Positions 42,170-51,525 are shown, counted from the first letter of the stretch. The stretch is 55,485 nucleotides of DNA from Nafulsella turpanensis ZLM-10 (GCF_000346615.1 NZ_ANNU01000012.1:1-55485); one strand, 5' to 3'. A program made the numbers and translations. Notes: generated by a model not told the origin, from the letters alone.

Positions 42170-44663
42170 AAGAAAAGTAAATGAGTTGCAGCAGGATTTT
42201 TCCGTAGCAAGGCAGTGGTTCAGCGATAAAGGATGGGCGCCATTTCCATTTCAAGAAGACGTATGGCGGGCTTACCTGGAAGAGAAAAACGGCCTGCTGA
42301 ATGCTCCAACGGGCAGCGGAAAAACCTATGCACTTTGGTTCCCCTGCCTGCTGGAGTGGATTCGAAACAACCCGGATGACTGGCAAGGAAAGCGCCCCGG
42401 CAGCCTGCAGGTGCTCTGGATTACTCCTTTACGGGCATTGGCGCGCGACCTGCAGCAGGCCATGCAACAGGTGTGCGATGATATTGGCCTCCCCTGGACA
42501 GTTGCCCTCCGTACCGGTGACACCTCTTCGGCTGAGCGGCAGCGACAACTCAAAAAAACACCTGAATGCATTATTACCACTCCGGAAAGTCTGCACCTAC
42601 TGCTGAGTCAGAAAGACAGCTCACGCCTGTTCAGGAATTTCAGGGCCTTAATTATTGATGAGTGGCACGAGCTGTTGGGAACCAAAAGAGGCGTTCAGGT
42701 AGAGCTGGCCATCAGCCGCCTTCAGCAAATTAATAAACAGCAGCCAAAGATATGGGCCGTATCGGCCACTATTGGGAACCTGGAACAGGCCATAGAAGTA
42801 CTGCTCGGGCAGAAGGGAGCGCGTGAGGCTGCCATTATTAAAGCAGCCATAGATAAAAAAATAGAAATTGCCTCCATCCTTCCCGAAGAGGTAGAGAAGT
42901 TTCCCTGGGCCGGTTATTTAGGCATCAAGCTTCTTCCCAAAATTCTCCCTATTGTCGAAAACAGTCAGTCTACCCTTCTTTTTACCAATACGCGCAGCCA
43001 AACGGAAATCTGGTATCAGCAGCTGATGGCCCAGGCACCTGAACTGGCCGGACTGGTAGCGATGCACCATGGTTCTCTCGACCGGGAGGTACGCGACTGG
43101 GTAGAGAATGGCCTGCACGAAGGAAAGCTAAAACTGGTCATCTGCACCTCCAGCCTTGACCTGGGGGTAGATTTTAAACCGGTAGAAACGGTTATACAAG
43201 TAGGAAGTCCCAAAGGAGTTGCGCGCTTTATGCAGCGTGCCGGCCGTAGCGGCCATCAACCTGGGGCCATAAGCCGCATCTATTTTCTTCCTACCCATTC
43301 GCTGGAATTAGTGGAAGCGGCGGCCCTTAAAAAAGCACTTAAAGAGGAAGTATATGAAAGCCGCCCCCCACTCGAAAAATGCATCGATGTGCTCCTGCAG
43401 TACATGGTTACCCTTGCCATTGGAGAAGGTTTTGATGAAAAGTCCTTATTCGAAGCCGTTAAAAACACCTACTGCTACCGCCACCTGAGCCGGGAAGAGT
43501 GGGAATGGGCACTGGACTTTATTACCACCGGCGGAGGAAGCCTTCAGGAGTATGAAGAGTTTAACAAAGTGGATCTGGTCGATGGGATCTATAAAGTACA
43601 AAACAGGCGGATAGCTATGCGCCACCGCCTATCGATGGGCACCATTGTAAGTGAGCCGGTGCTGAAAATAAAGTATATAGGCGGAGGATTTATAGGCACC
43701 GTGGAAGAAAGCTTTGTTTCGCGGCTAAAAATGGGCGATGTATTCTGGTTTGCCGGCAGGAGTCTTCAGTTAGAGCGCATAAAAGACCTTACGGTTTTGG
43801 TCCGGAAAAGCAAAAGCAATAAAGGAGTGGTTCCGCGATGGGCGGGAGGTCGTCTCCCTCTTTCCACTCAGCTTAGCAAACTTATCCGCCAAACACTGGA
43901 GGAGGCAGCTGAAGGTAAAAATAATGAGCCGGAAATGAAACGAGTTGAACCTATTTTACAGCTCCAGAGCAGATGGTCCGCCATTCCTGATAGTAATACT
44001 TTGCTGGTAGAGCATTTTCTAAGTCGCGAAGGTTACCACCTGCTGTTCTATCCCTTCGAAGGTCGCTTTGTTCATGAGTTGCTGGCTGCACTGGTTGCTT
44101 ACCGGATAAGCAGGTTAATTCCTATCACCTTCTCCATGGCCATGAACGACTATGGCTTTGAGTTACTGTCAGATACACCCATCCCTTACCAGGAAGCCCT
44201 AGAGCAGGACCTTTTCAGCACGAAAAATTTAATGGAAGATGTTCAGCAGAGTGTCAACAGCACGGAAATGGCTAAAAGGCGGTTCAGGGAAATTGCTGCC
44301 ATTGCAGGTCTGGTCTTCCAGGGGTACCCAGGTAAGCCGATTACCAGCAAGCATCTTCACGCTTCTTCGCAAATAATTTTTGATGTATTCGGGGAATATG
44401 AACCGAATAATCTATTAATGCTCCAGGCCAGGCAGGAGGCCATGAGCCAACTGCAGGAGCAGGACCGCTTTACCGAAACGATTAATCGTATTAATCGCCA
44501 ACGGCTTCGACTGGAGCTCCCCCCCCGCCCTACTCCTTTTGCTTTTCCTATTATGGTTGACCGGCTAAGGGAAAGGCTTACTTCGGAAAAGCTCCTCGAC
44601 CGCATCAGCCGCATGCAGCTAAGTCTTGAAGAATATGCCAGTAAAGAAGGATTCCTGAAATAA
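42162..44663 (+). CDS. Lhr-Core type DEAD/DEAH-box DNA helicase
   Basis: An 833-residue superfamily 2 helicase. Walker A APTGSGKT is at 48-55, motif Ia TPLRALARDL near 88-97, motif II DEWH at 166-169, motif III SATIG, and motif VI QRAGRSGH at 358-365. The C-terminal half (about 400-833) is the winged-helix and Lhr-specific domain, with LPPRPTPFAFPIMVDRLR-like residues near the end. The Lhr-Core proteins are 3'-to-5' helicases of the bacterial repair cluster with ligase, Exo and MPE. The start ATG overlaps the ligase stop. It is followed by a terminator for the opposite strand. Confidence 0.94.
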   Translation: MAKRKVNELQQDFSVARQWFSDKGWAPFPFQEDVWRAYLEEKNGLLNAPTGSGKTYALWFPCLLEWIRNNPDDWQGKRPGSLQVLWITPLRALARDLQQAMQQVCDDIGLPWTVALRTGDTSSAERQRQLKKTPECIITTPESLHLLLSQKDSSRLFRNFRALIIDEWHELLGTKRGVQVELAISRLQQINKQQPKIWAVSATIGNLEQAIEVLLGQKGAREAAIIKAAIDKKIEIASILPEEVEKFPWAGYLGIKLLPKILPIVENSQSTLLFTNTRSQTEIWYQQLMAQAPELAGLVAMHHGSLDREVRDWVENGLHEGKLKLVICTSSLDLGVDFKPVETVIQVGSPKGVARFMQRAGRSGHQPGAISRIYFLPTHSLELVEAAALKKALKEEVYESRPPLEKCIDVLLQYMVTLAIGEGFDEKSLFEAVKNTYCYRHLSREEWEWALDFITTGGGSLQEYEEFNKVDLVDGIYKVQNRRIAMRHRLSMGTIVSEPVLKIKYIGGGFIGTVEESFVSRLKMGDVFWFAGRSLQLERIKDLTVLVRKSKSNKGVVPRWAGGRLPLSTQLSKLIRQTLEEAAEGKNNEPEMKRVEPILQLQSRWSAIPDSNTLLVEHFLSREGYHLLFYPFEGRFVHELLAALVAYRISRLIPITFSMAMNDYGFELLSDTPIPYQEALEQDLFSTKNLMEDVQQSVNSTEMAKRRFREIAAIAGLVFQGYPGKPITSKHLHASSQIIFDVFGEYEPNNLLMLQARQEAMSQLQEQDRFTETINRINRQRLRLELPPRPTPFAFPIMVDRLRERLTSEKLLDRISRMQLSLEEYASKEGFLK

Positions 44664-44670
44664 GAGCCAT

Positions 44671-44704
44671 AAAAAAAGCTGTTACTCGTTTAAGAATAAC
44701 AGCT
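44671..44704 (-). terminator. Intrinsic terminator of the DUF2147 gene
   Basis: The minus-strand 8-bp stem AGCTGTTA/TAACAGCT is followed by seven T, 24 nt after the stop codon. Confidence 0.8.
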
Positions 44705-44727
44705 CCCCTTGCTTTTTGGATGCTATA

Positions 44728-45171
44728 CTATTTTACCCTTTCCCAGGTAGAGGTACGCCCAATAAGCGATATACCAATGTACCCACGCAGGTCCAGCTTA
44801 TCGCCGTTTAGCTCCGCATTGGCTGAATAAGTTTTACCACTTTTAGGGTCATAAATCTTTCCATCTTCATACTCATTGTCCTCATCATATTCCAGGTCTT
44901 CCAGAATTACAAGCCCATCCAGCTTCCTGTTCTTTAGCTTGGCATCCGGATTTTCCTTATCCACCTTTGGTTTACCGTTTTCATTTGGCTCCACCAGGTG
45001 AACAATTTTGCCGAAATATTTACCCTTCTCCTTATACACCTCAATTTTAGCCGTTTTTTCTGCATTCCACCACAGGCCGGTAATATCATCGGGGCTCTGG
45101 GCCCTGGCAGAAAAACTTAACAGCACTACAAAGGCCATCAGCAGGCCGCTTTTCATTAATGTTTTTTTCAT
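44728..45171 (-). CDS. DUF2147 secreted protein
   Basis: A 147-residue exported protein counted from the ATG at 45171; a TTG four codons upstream is weaker. A signal peptide ends SFSARAQ, about residue 24. The mature domain starts with DDITGLWWNAEKTAKIEVYK and continues with YFGKIVHLVEP, LDGLVILEDLEYDED and GKIYDPKSGKTYSANAELNGDKLDLRG, the DUF2147 pattern. The function of DUF2147 is not established; a beta-barrel fold resembling small lipocalin-like proteins is likely. It is on the minus strand between the Lhr helicase and the phosphoesterase genes and interrupts that cluster. Confidence 0.88.
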   Translation of the reverse strand: MKKTLMKSGLLMAFVVLLSFSARAQSPDDITGLWWNAEKTAKIEVYKEKGKYFGKIVHLVEPNENGKPKVDKENPDAKLKNRKLDGLVILEDLEYDEDNEYEDGKIYDPKSGKTYSANAELNGDKLDLRGYIGISLIGRTSTWERVK

Positions 45172-45349
45172 GATAGATGACAATTTTAAAGACGTAAATT
45201 AAAAATAATACTTTTATTCTATTCAGCAAGTCCTGAATTTTCTTTTTCAATACTGTAGCAAATGAAGGGCCATAAATTTCGGTCTGAACTCCTTCCCTTA
45301 TACTGCTGTTTAAGAGGTAGTTCATTAGGCATTTATATCCTGAAAATAA

Positions 45350-46027
45350 TTGAAACTTAATACCCTTACAGGCAGCGCAGCCATCACTTTCCCCTTTATG
45401 GGGCAGCAGCTTCAGCTCTTTCCCGACAAAGCCATTTTCTGGAAGGAACAAAAAAGCCTGCTGCTTTCCGACGTTCATTTGGGAAAAGCAGCACATTTTA
45501 GGAAGGCAGGCATTGCCGTACCTGGCACTATTCACCGGCACGACCTGGAAAGGATTAGTAATTTAATTCATCAGACCGGAGCGGAGCGTGTACTTTTTTT
45601 AGGAGATTTGTTCCATAGCGAACTAAACAAGGAGTGGTGGTTCTTCGAAGAATGGCTCCATACTCACCAGGAAGTTCAGTTTGTGCTTATCAAAGGCAAC
45701 CATGATATCCTGCCCCCGGCCATTTACCAGCAAAGCCGGCTGAAAATAGCAGAGGAGGAATTAATACTTTCGCCTTTTATTCTTACACATGAGCCTTTAA
45801 ATAGTAAAAAATCAAAAAAGGGTTTGTATAACATCTGCGGGCATATCCATCCCGCCATTAAGCTTCGGGGAGGGGCTTTTCAGCAGCTGAGGCTTCCTTG
45901 CTTCTACTTTGGCTTACATTATGCATTGCTCCCCGCTTTTGGAAAATTTACAGGATTTTATCAAATTAAACCTAAGAAGGAAGATATCATATTTGCAATT
46001 GCAGAAGACCGGGTACTCCATCTATAA
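45350..46027 (+). CDS. Ligase-associated metallophosphoesterase (MPE)
   Basis: A 225-residue calcineurin-like phosphoesterase, the MPE member of the Lhr-Lig-Exo-MPE cluster. Metal-binding residues are DVHLGKAAHFRKAG (Asp41, His43), LGDLFHS (Asp86), KGNHD (Asn117, His118), THEP (His147) and CGHIHP (His165, His167). The TTG at 45350 is preceded directly by a stop (TAA) in frame. The first ATG is Met17, so the start is either this TTG or 45398. The enzymes of this family cleave phosphodiesters of nucleic acids, often with manganese. It is separated from lhr by the opposite-strand DUF2147 gene and followed by the ECF sigma factor gene after 114 bp. Confidence 0.9.
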   Translation: MKLNTLTGSAAITFPFMGQQLQLFPDKAIFWKEQKSLLLSDVHLGKAAHFRKAGIAVPGTIHRHDLERISNLIHQTGAERVLFLGDLFHSELNKEWWFFEEWLHTHQEVQFVLIKGNHDILPPAIYQQSRLKIAEEELILSPFILTHEPLNSKKSKKGLYNICGHIHPAIKLRGGAFQQLRLPCFYFGLHYALLPAFGKFTGFYQIKPKKEDIIFAIAEDRVLHL

Positions 46028-46141
46028 GGCTAACACTCAAGCAACCCAGGGCAGGATGTATGTTTTCTTTGAAAAATTAACTCCTCCACCAGGTTACTTA
46101 ATCAGTTAAACAGGTATTAACGTTCAAAGCGCTGCTTTTTA

Positions 46142-46681
46142 ATGAAAGACAATGAGGTATTGGAGCGGATGAGCCGGGGAGATGAGAAAGCCTTGGATTA
46201 TCTCTACAGGAAATACTACCGTATGATGACCCGCCTGGTAATATCCAACAATGGCTCTGAACAGGAGGCTAAAGATATTTTCCAGGATGCTCTCATTGTT
46301 TTCTGGCAAAAAGGCGTGAGTGGTAAGCTGGTTCTAACCTCTAAAATTAGTACTTTCCTTTACAGCATTTGCCAAAACCTTTGGAGAAAAGAATTGGAGC
46401 GTAAAAGCAGGCTGGTTCATGAAGCTAAGGATGGGGAACAGTATATCGACGAAGACAGCGAGGAAAGAGGGCTAATTATCAGGCAGTGTATTGCCAATTT
46501 GGGAGAGACCTGCCAGAAGGTTTTAACCTTTTATTACTTCGACGGTTTATCGATGGAATTGATTGCAGAAAAAATGGGTTTTGCCAACACCGATACCGCC
46601 AAAACAAAAAAGTACAAGTGCAAGAAAAAGCTCGATGAGCTGGTAAAATCAAAATATACAAAGAGCGACTTTTTGGATTAA
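46142..46681 (+). CDS. ECF-type RNA polymerase sigma factor
   Basis: A 179-residue extracytoplasmic-function sigma factor. Region 2 (residues about 10-80) has the DIFQDALIVFWQK segment. Region 4 (about 110-165) contains the helix-turn-helix LGETCQKVLTFYYFDGLSMELIAEKMGFAN. It has no sensor domain of its own. The gene following after one base encodes a membrane protein with an anti-sigma-like N-terminus, the usual arrangement of an ECF sigma factor and its regulator. Its target promoters cannot be read from the window. Confidence 0.9.
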   Translation: MKDNEVLERMSRGDEKALDYLYRKYYRMMTRLVISNNGSEQEAKDIFQDALIVFWQKGVSGKLVLTSKISTFLYSICQNLWRKELERKSRLVHEAKDGEQYIDEDSEERGLIIRQCIANLGETCQKVLTFYYFDGLSMELIAEKMGFANTDTAKTKKYKCKKKLDELVKSKYTKSDFLD

Positions 46682-46682
46682 A

Positions 46683-47681
46683 ATGAGTATTGACCCACAT
46701 CATATAGAAATGATTGATGCCTACCTGACAGGCCAGTTAAGCCCGGAAGATTCTGCCCGGCTGATGCAAAGCCTTGAACAGGACCCTGCCCTGAAAGAAG
46801 AGTTTTTACTGCAGCAAAGCACCGTTAAAGCTCTCCAGGAACACAGGCGAAAGGCATTAAAAGCCCGCCTCGATGCCATAGAAGTCGGTAGCGGCTATTC
46901 ATTTACTTCCTCAGCAGGCTTTAAAATGGTAGCTGGCACTGCGCTCGTAGCCCTGCTTGGTACCGCAGCCTACTTTGGCTTTACCGAATGGAAGGATGCG
47001 GCTCCGGTCGAACAGGCGATAAACATTTCCGAAGGAGAGAAGCCTGCTACTCCTTCTGTACCGGAAGAAGAGATTCCTGCAAAACCAGAACCGCAAAAAG
47101 CAGATGAGCTAATGGCGACTGAGGAGTTAACAACAGCAAAAGCAGACACAGAAAACACCCCTTCAGCAAATACCCCATCTGCCTTTACAACTACTACCAC
47201 AGAGCCTACGGCTGTTACTTCCATTAATAAGGAAGTAGAAAAAGGAATAACTGAGCCTGCCCCGGCAACTGCACCAGCAGCAGCCAATGCAGAAGTGATT
47301 AAGCCGGATATAGTGACTGATTTCGAAGAAAAGGATATCACGGCCCACACTCCCGAGGTGGAGGTGCCGGAAGACCAGCTGACCAAAGTACATTCTTTCG
47401 ACAAAAGTACCATTTCGGTTAGTACTAAATCCGGTACGCGTTATAACTTCCACTATCGCTTCTTCGATAACCAGCTACAAATATTTGGCGACTTCAGTAA
47501 GGTACCCTATGAAGTACTGGAAGTAAATACAGGCCTCTCTACCAGTTATTTCCTGTACCACAAGGAGAGATATTATGAACTGAAGCCAAACCAGGAGAAG
47601 GTTACCCGCCTGCAGGAGCTGATAGATAAGAAAACCATTAAAGAGCTTGAGATAACGCGCACAGAAAAGCTCAATAAGTAA
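46683..47681 (+). CDS. Single-pass membrane protein, putative anti-sigma factor
   Basis: A 332-residue protein. The N-terminal 60 residues (IDAYLTGQLSPEDSARLMQ, LEQDPALKEEFLLQQ) look like the cytosolic helical region of Bacteroidota anti-sigma factors, but the usual zinc-binding His/Cys motif is not seen. One transmembrane helix spans about residues 80-100. Next comes a long low-complexity periplasmic part rich in Pro, Ala, Thr and Glu (about 105-235), and a compact C-terminal domain with strands (SISVSTKSG-like, RYNFHYRFFDNQLQIFG). Its one-base spacing from the sigma factor gene supports its role as regulator. It is followed by a strong terminator. Confidence 0.75.
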   Translation: MSIDPHHIEMIDAYLTGQLSPEDSARLMQSLEQDPALKEEFLLQQSTVKALQEHRRKALKARLDAIEVGSGYSFTSSAGFKMVAGTALVALLGTAAYFGFTEWKDAAPVEQAINISEGEKPATPSVPEEEIPAKPEPQKADELMATEELTTAKADTENTPSANTPSAFTTTTTEPTAVTSINKEVEKGITEPAPATAPAAANAEVIKPDIVTDFEEKDITAHTPEVEVPEDQLTKVHSFDKSTISVSTKSGTRYNFHYRFFDNQLQIFGDFSKVPYEVLEVNTGLSTSYFLYHKERYYELKPNQEKVTRLQELIDKKTIKELEITRTEKLNK

Positions 47682-47692
47682 ACACCCCTACT

Positions 47693-47735
47693 CATAAAAA
47701 AAGGCAGCCTCTGTTTTTACAGGCTGCCTTTTTTG
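47693..47735 (+). terminator. Intrinsic terminator of the sigma factor operon
   Basis: AAGGCAGCCT (47701-47710) pairs perfectly with AGGCTGCCTT (47721-47730), 10-nt loop, followed by six T. Confidence 0.9.
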
Positions 47736-47800
47736 CTTTTCCGTAGGAGCCACTTTAAATTGTCAGGCAAAAGCCCTTACTTTGTCCCTAATTCAGCGCC

Positions 47801-48697
47801 GTGGAAGAAGAAAAAAAATACAGGAAGAAGAAAAAGCTGGGTAGCTACCCTATTGCAAGTGCCGTATTCAGTAATACGCTGGCCTTGTTAGTAATAGGTT
47901 TGTTTGGTTTACTGGTGCTGCATGCCCATCAGCTCACCACCCTTATACAGGAAAACCTGGAGCTCCAGGTGTATCTGGAAAAGGACATGACAGAAGCCAA
48001 CCGTATAAAGATCAATAAAATACTGGCCAGTAAAGCTTTTACGGCTAATAAAGACCAGGTTCCACAAATAAACTTTATTAGTAAAGAACAGGCGGCTAAA
48101 GAATTTTTTGAAGAAAGCGGGGAAGATGCTGTCGGCTTTTTAGGAGAAAACCCGCTGCGCGATGCTTTTATTTTAAAGCTCAAGCCTGCATACTACCAGA
48201 CCGACAGTCTGCAGCAGGTTCAGGCAGAGATTGAAGAAATCAGCGGAGTGTTTGAAGTAACCTATGTCAGGAGCCTGATAGAATCCATTAATGAGAATAT
48301 TACTAAAATCGGGCTCGTCCTTTTAGGCTTTGTCATCATTCTTTTACTCGTAGTCATCATTTTAATCAATAATACCATAAAGCTGGCGTTATTTTCCCAG
48401 CGGTTCCTGATAAGGAGTATGCAGCTCGTGGGGGCTACCAGCCGTTTTATCCGGCAGCCCTTCCTGTTCCGGTCGGTGTGGCAGGGCTTATTATCCGGCT
48501 TACTGGCTTCGGCCTTTTTATACCTTGTACTCAGCTGGACCTATACCAAGCTGGAAGACCTAAGGCTGCTGGCCGATGAAGAAAAGATGCTCATCCTTTT
48601 TGGATCACTGATAGTGGCAGGTATTATCATCAGCTATTTCAGCACCCGGCGAGCCATCAACAAATACCTGAAAATGTCTTTAGACGAACTTTATTAA
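47801..48697 (+). CDS. ftsX: Cell division protein FtsX
   Basis: A 298-residue FtsX with a GTG start; a stop (TAA) lies four codons upstream in frame and the next Met is about 50 residues inside, so the GTG is well supported. One transmembrane helix near residues 20-42 is followed by a periplasmic domain of about 120 residues (LQVYLEKDMTE, INFISKEQAAKEFFEE), then three C-terminal helices. FtsX with FtsE transmits a signal to cell-wall hydrolases during division. No ftsE is adjacent; in Bacteroidota it is often elsewhere. DUF3098 follows one base after, the common neighbour in this phylum. Confidence 0.94.
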   Translation: MEEEKKYRKKKKLGSYPIASAVFSNTLALLVIGLFGLLVLHAHQLTTLIQENLELQVYLEKDMTEANRIKINKILASKAFTANKDQVPQINFISKEQAAKEFFEESGEDAVGFLGENPLRDAFILKLKPAYYQTDSLQQVQAEIEEISGVFEVTYVRSLIESINENITKIGLVLLGFVIILLLVVIILINNTIKLALFSQRFLIRSMQLVGATSRFIRQPFLFRSVWQGLLSGLLASAFLYLVLSWTYTKLEDLRLLADEEKMLILFGSLIVAGIIISYFSTRRAINKYLKMSLDELY

Positions 48698-48698
48698 T

Positions 48699-48923
48699 AT
48701 GGATAACAGCAAAGAAAAATTAGCTTTCGATAAAGGAAATTATCTCCTCCTTCTGGCAGGCTTACTGTGCCTCATCGTGGGGCTTACCCTAATGGCAATG
48801 GACAATGAACCTCATGGTTTTGGAGTGCTGGGACTTACCCTCGGCCCGATTATTATTGCCATTGGTTTCCTGATTGAAATCTTCGCCATCCTTTATAAGG
48901 GAAAAAGTAAGCAGCAGGAATAA
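48699..48923 (+). CDS. DUF3098 membrane protein
   Basis: A 74-residue protein with two transmembrane helices (about 13-33 and 44-67) and a short loop MDNEPHGFG between. It begins with the typical FDKGNY(L)LL segment. Function is unknown. It starts one base after ftsX. In many Bacteroidota the next gene is uppP and then truB; here the next gene is truB directly. Confidence 0.88.
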   Translation: MDNSKEKLAFDKGNYLLLLAGLLCLIVGLTLMAMDNEPHGFGVLGLTLGPIIIAIGFLIEIFAILYKGKSKQQE

Positions 48924-49083
48924 TGCCTGCAAATTCGGGACTGCCTCCCGGTAGGGGCATCTGCAACTAAAAATTTCACCGGCAGGCTTTACTGTACCTA
49001 CTTTTTATAAGGAAAATGTAAGCACCTAATCAGGCTTTCATTTAATGTAAATCCCGCCTGCTAATGTGCTGGATAATATTGAT

Positions 49084-49785
49084 ATGACAGAAAAAGATTC
49101 TTTTGATTTTGCAGCAGGCGAGGTGCTGCTGATTGACAAACCTTATCAGTGGACCTCTTTTGATGTAGTGAATAAATTACGCTGGGGACTGAAAGTAAAG
49201 AAAATAGGCCATGCCGGCACCTTAGATCCACTAGCCACCGGCTTACTCGTGCTCTGTACCGGCAAAAAGACAAAAGAAATAGAACAGTACCAGGCGCAGG
49301 AAAAAGAATATACCGGAACCCTGGTACTTGGAAAGACCACCCCCTCCATCGACCTGGAAACAGCTTTCGACAGCGAAAAAGAGTTTAGCCACCTGGAACC
49401 GGAACAAATAAAAGAAGCAGCACTCCAGTTCCAGGGCCATATAAAGCAAATTCCGCCTATGCATTCGGCCATTAAGGTAAAGGGGAAAAGGGTATATGAA
49501 CATGCCAGAGCAGGCGAGAGTGTAGAGCTGAAAGCCCGCGATGTTCAGGTGCCGGTTTTTGAAATTACCCGGATAGAACTTCCGGAAGTTGATTTTAGAA
49601 TTGTCTGTTCCAAGGGTACTTATATCAGGAGCCTGGTAAGGGATTTGGGAGAAGCATTACAAACCGGGGCTTATCTTTCGGCCCTCAGACGAACCCGTAT
49701 CGGCCAGTTTACAGTCGATGGTACTACCGGTCCTCTTGAATTTCTGGAAAAAGTAAAAAAGCTGAACGAGCATGAAAATATATGA
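49084..49785 (+). CDS. truB: tRNA pseudouridine-55 synthase TruB
   Basis: A 233-residue TruB counted from the ATG at 49084; an in-frame GTG at 49066 would add six residues. The catalytic Asp48 lies in GHAGTLDPLATGLL. Other family segments are LLIDKPYQWTSFD, IPPMHSAIKVKGKRVYEHAR and CSKGTYIRSLVRDLG. It makes pseudouridine 55 in the T loop of tRNAs. It overlaps ribF by 14 bp, so the two are cotranslated. The C-terminal PUA domain found in longer TruB proteins is absent, which is normal in Bacteroidota. Confidence 0.96.
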   Translation: MTEKDSFDFAAGEVLLIDKPYQWTSFDVVNKLRWGLKVKKIGHAGTLDPLATGLLVLCTGKKTKEIEQYQAQEKEYTGTLVLGKTTPSIDLETAFDSEKEFSHLEPEQIKEAALQFQGHIKQIPPMHSAIKVKGKRVYEHARAGESVELKARDVQVPVFEITRIELPEVDFRIVCSKGTYIRSLVRDLGEALQTGAYLSALRRTRIGQFTVDGTTGPLEFLEKVKKLNEHENI

Positions 49786-50698
49786 GGGCTTAGAAAGCTT
49801 TAAGCGACTGCCTAAGGCTATCGTTACCAGTGGTACTTTCGACGGCGTACATATCGGTCATCAGCAAATACTGGCCAAGCTTAGCGCCCTGGCAAAAAAG
49901 GAAGGCGGCGAAACAGTAGTTATCACCTTCTGGCCCCACCCCCGCCTGGTCCTCCACCCCGACAGCAAAGACCTCAAGCTCCTCTCCACCTTCGAAGAAA
50001 AGGCCACCCTCCTCGCCCGCTTCGGGGTCGATCACCTCATTAAAATTGCTTTTACTCCTGCATTTTCACAACTCAGCTCCTCAGAGTTTATTCAGCAAAT
50101 TCTTATCGATGCCATAGGAACCACTCACCTGGTAATTGGATACGACCACCGCTTTGGCAAAAATCGCGAAGGCAGCTTTGACCATCTGGTCGCAAACAAA
50201 GAAAAGTATGGCTTTGAAGTGAAGGAAATAAGCCGGCAGGATGTCGATAATGTAGGAGTCAGCTCCACCCGCATTCGTAATGCACTGGCCGCCGGGCAGG
50301 TCGAAATAGCCTCGGAATACCTGGGGCGCCCCTACAGCTTTAACGGCACGGTGGTGGAAGGCGATAAGATAGGCCGAAAAATCGGATTCCCTACCGCTAA
50401 CGTTTCCATAGCCGCCAGTTATAAACTCATTCCGGCCGATGGCGTTTATGCAGTAAAGGTGGAATATGAGGGAAAGCAGTACCAGGGGATGCTGAATATT
50501 GGCCAGCGGCCCACTGTAGGTGGACATCAGCGGCGTGTAGAGGTCCACATTTTTGATCTGGATGAAAATTTGTATACTAAAGAACTAAGCGTATTTTTAA
50601 TCAGGCAAATAAGGACAGAGCTGAAGTTCGATTCCTTAGATGCCCTCAGGGCACAGCTTCACCAGGACAAAGAAGCAGCCATCGCAATTTTGAATTAA
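49772..50698 (+). CDS. ribF: Bifunctional riboflavin kinase / FAD synthetase
   Basis: A 308-residue RibF. The N-terminal FAD synthetase (nucleotidyltransferase) domain has [15 protein letters not shown] (about 20-34) and [21 protein letters not shown] (about 123-134) and SSTRIRNAL are also of this domain. The C-terminal riboflavin kinase domain (about 180-308) has [11 protein letters not shown] and YAVKVEYEG. The enzyme makes FMN and FAD from riboflavin. It overlaps truB by 14 bp, the conserved truB-ribF pair. The CoA-transferase gene follows after 16 bp. Confidence 0.96.
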   Translation: MKIYEGLESFKRLPKAIVTSGTFDGVHIGHQQILAKLSALAKKEGGETVVITFWPHPRLVLHPDSKDLKLLSTFEEKATLLARFGVDHLIKIAFTPAFSQLSSSEFIQQILIDAIGTTHLVIGYDHRFGKNREGSFDHLVANKEKYGFEVKEISRQDVDNVGVSSTRIRNALAAGQVEIASEYLGRPYSFNGTVVEGDKIGRKIGFPTANVSIAASYKLIPADGVYAVKVEYEGKQYQGMLNIGQRPTVGGHQRRVEVHIFDLDENLYTKELSVFLIRQIRTELKFDSLDALRAQLHQDKEAAIAILN

Positions 50699-50714
50699 CC
50701 TTAACCTATTTTTT

Positions 50715-51410
50715 ATGATCGACAAAACTGTTAAGGGGGCCGACGAAGCCCTGCAGGATATCCAGGATAATGCGGTAATAATGCTTGGCGGCTTTGGCCT
50801 CTGTGGTATTCCGGAAAACAGCATTCAGGCCCTCCTGCGAAAGGGAGTAAAAGGACTTACCTGCATTTCAAATAATGCCGGGGTAGATGATTTTGGCATT
50901 GGCCTCCTGCTCCAGACACGTCAGGTTAAAAAAATGATTTCTTCTTATGTTGGAGAAAATGCCGAATTTGAACGACAGCTCCTTAGCGGAGAGCTGGAGG
51001 TGGATCTGGTTCCGCAGGGAACCCTGGCCGAACGTATTCGTGCTGGTGGCGCAGGCATTCCTGCATTTTTCACCCCCACAGGTGTAGGAACCGAAGTAGC
51101 CGAAGGAAAAGAAGTTCGGGAGTTTGAAGGTAAGCAGTACCTGATGGAAAGCTGGCTCAAAGCGGATTTTGCACTGGTTAAAGCATGGAAAGGCGATACG
51201 GCTGGTAATTTAATTTACAAGGGAACCGCCCGTAACTTCAACCCCATGATGGCTGCTGCCGGTAAAATAACCATTGCAGAAGTTGAAGAACTGATTCCTG
51301 CCGGTGAACTCGACCCGAACGAAATTCATACCCCCGGCATATATGTACAGCGTATTTTTGAAGGAAAGGGATACGAAAAGCGGATCGAGCAGCGAACCAT
51401 CCGTTCCTAA
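50715..51410 (+). CDS. scoA: 3-oxoacid CoA-transferase subunit A
   Basis: A 231-residue alpha subunit of a succinyl-CoA:3-oxoacid CoA-transferase. The [10 protein letters not shown] loop (residues about 26-35) and the segments [38 protein letters not shown] and [21 protein letters not shown] match this family. It moves CoA between succinyl-CoA and acetoacetate with subunit B, probably in ketone body or short-chain acid use. Subunit B is 115 bp downstream. An acetate-CoA transferase activity cannot be excluded. Confidence 0.93.
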   Translation: MIDKTVKGADEALQDIQDNAVIMLGGFGLCGIPENSIQALLRKGVKGLTCISNNAGVDDFGIGLLLQTRQVKKMISSYVGENAEFERQLLSGELEVDLVPQGTLAERIRAGGAGIPAFFTPTGVGTEVAEGKEVREFEGKQYLMESWLKADFALVKAWKGDTAGNLIYKGTARNFNPMMAAAGKITIAEVEELIPAGELDPNEIHTPGIYVQRIFEGKGYEKRIEQRTIRS

Positions 51411-51525
51411 AAGTCAGGCATTTGAAAATATGCAGGAATTGTAAACAACAAAACCAGCTTATCCTGCAAGAACAGATGAATGGCAATTTTTAAATTCTCA
51501 AATTTTTAAACTTTCAAACTGGACT

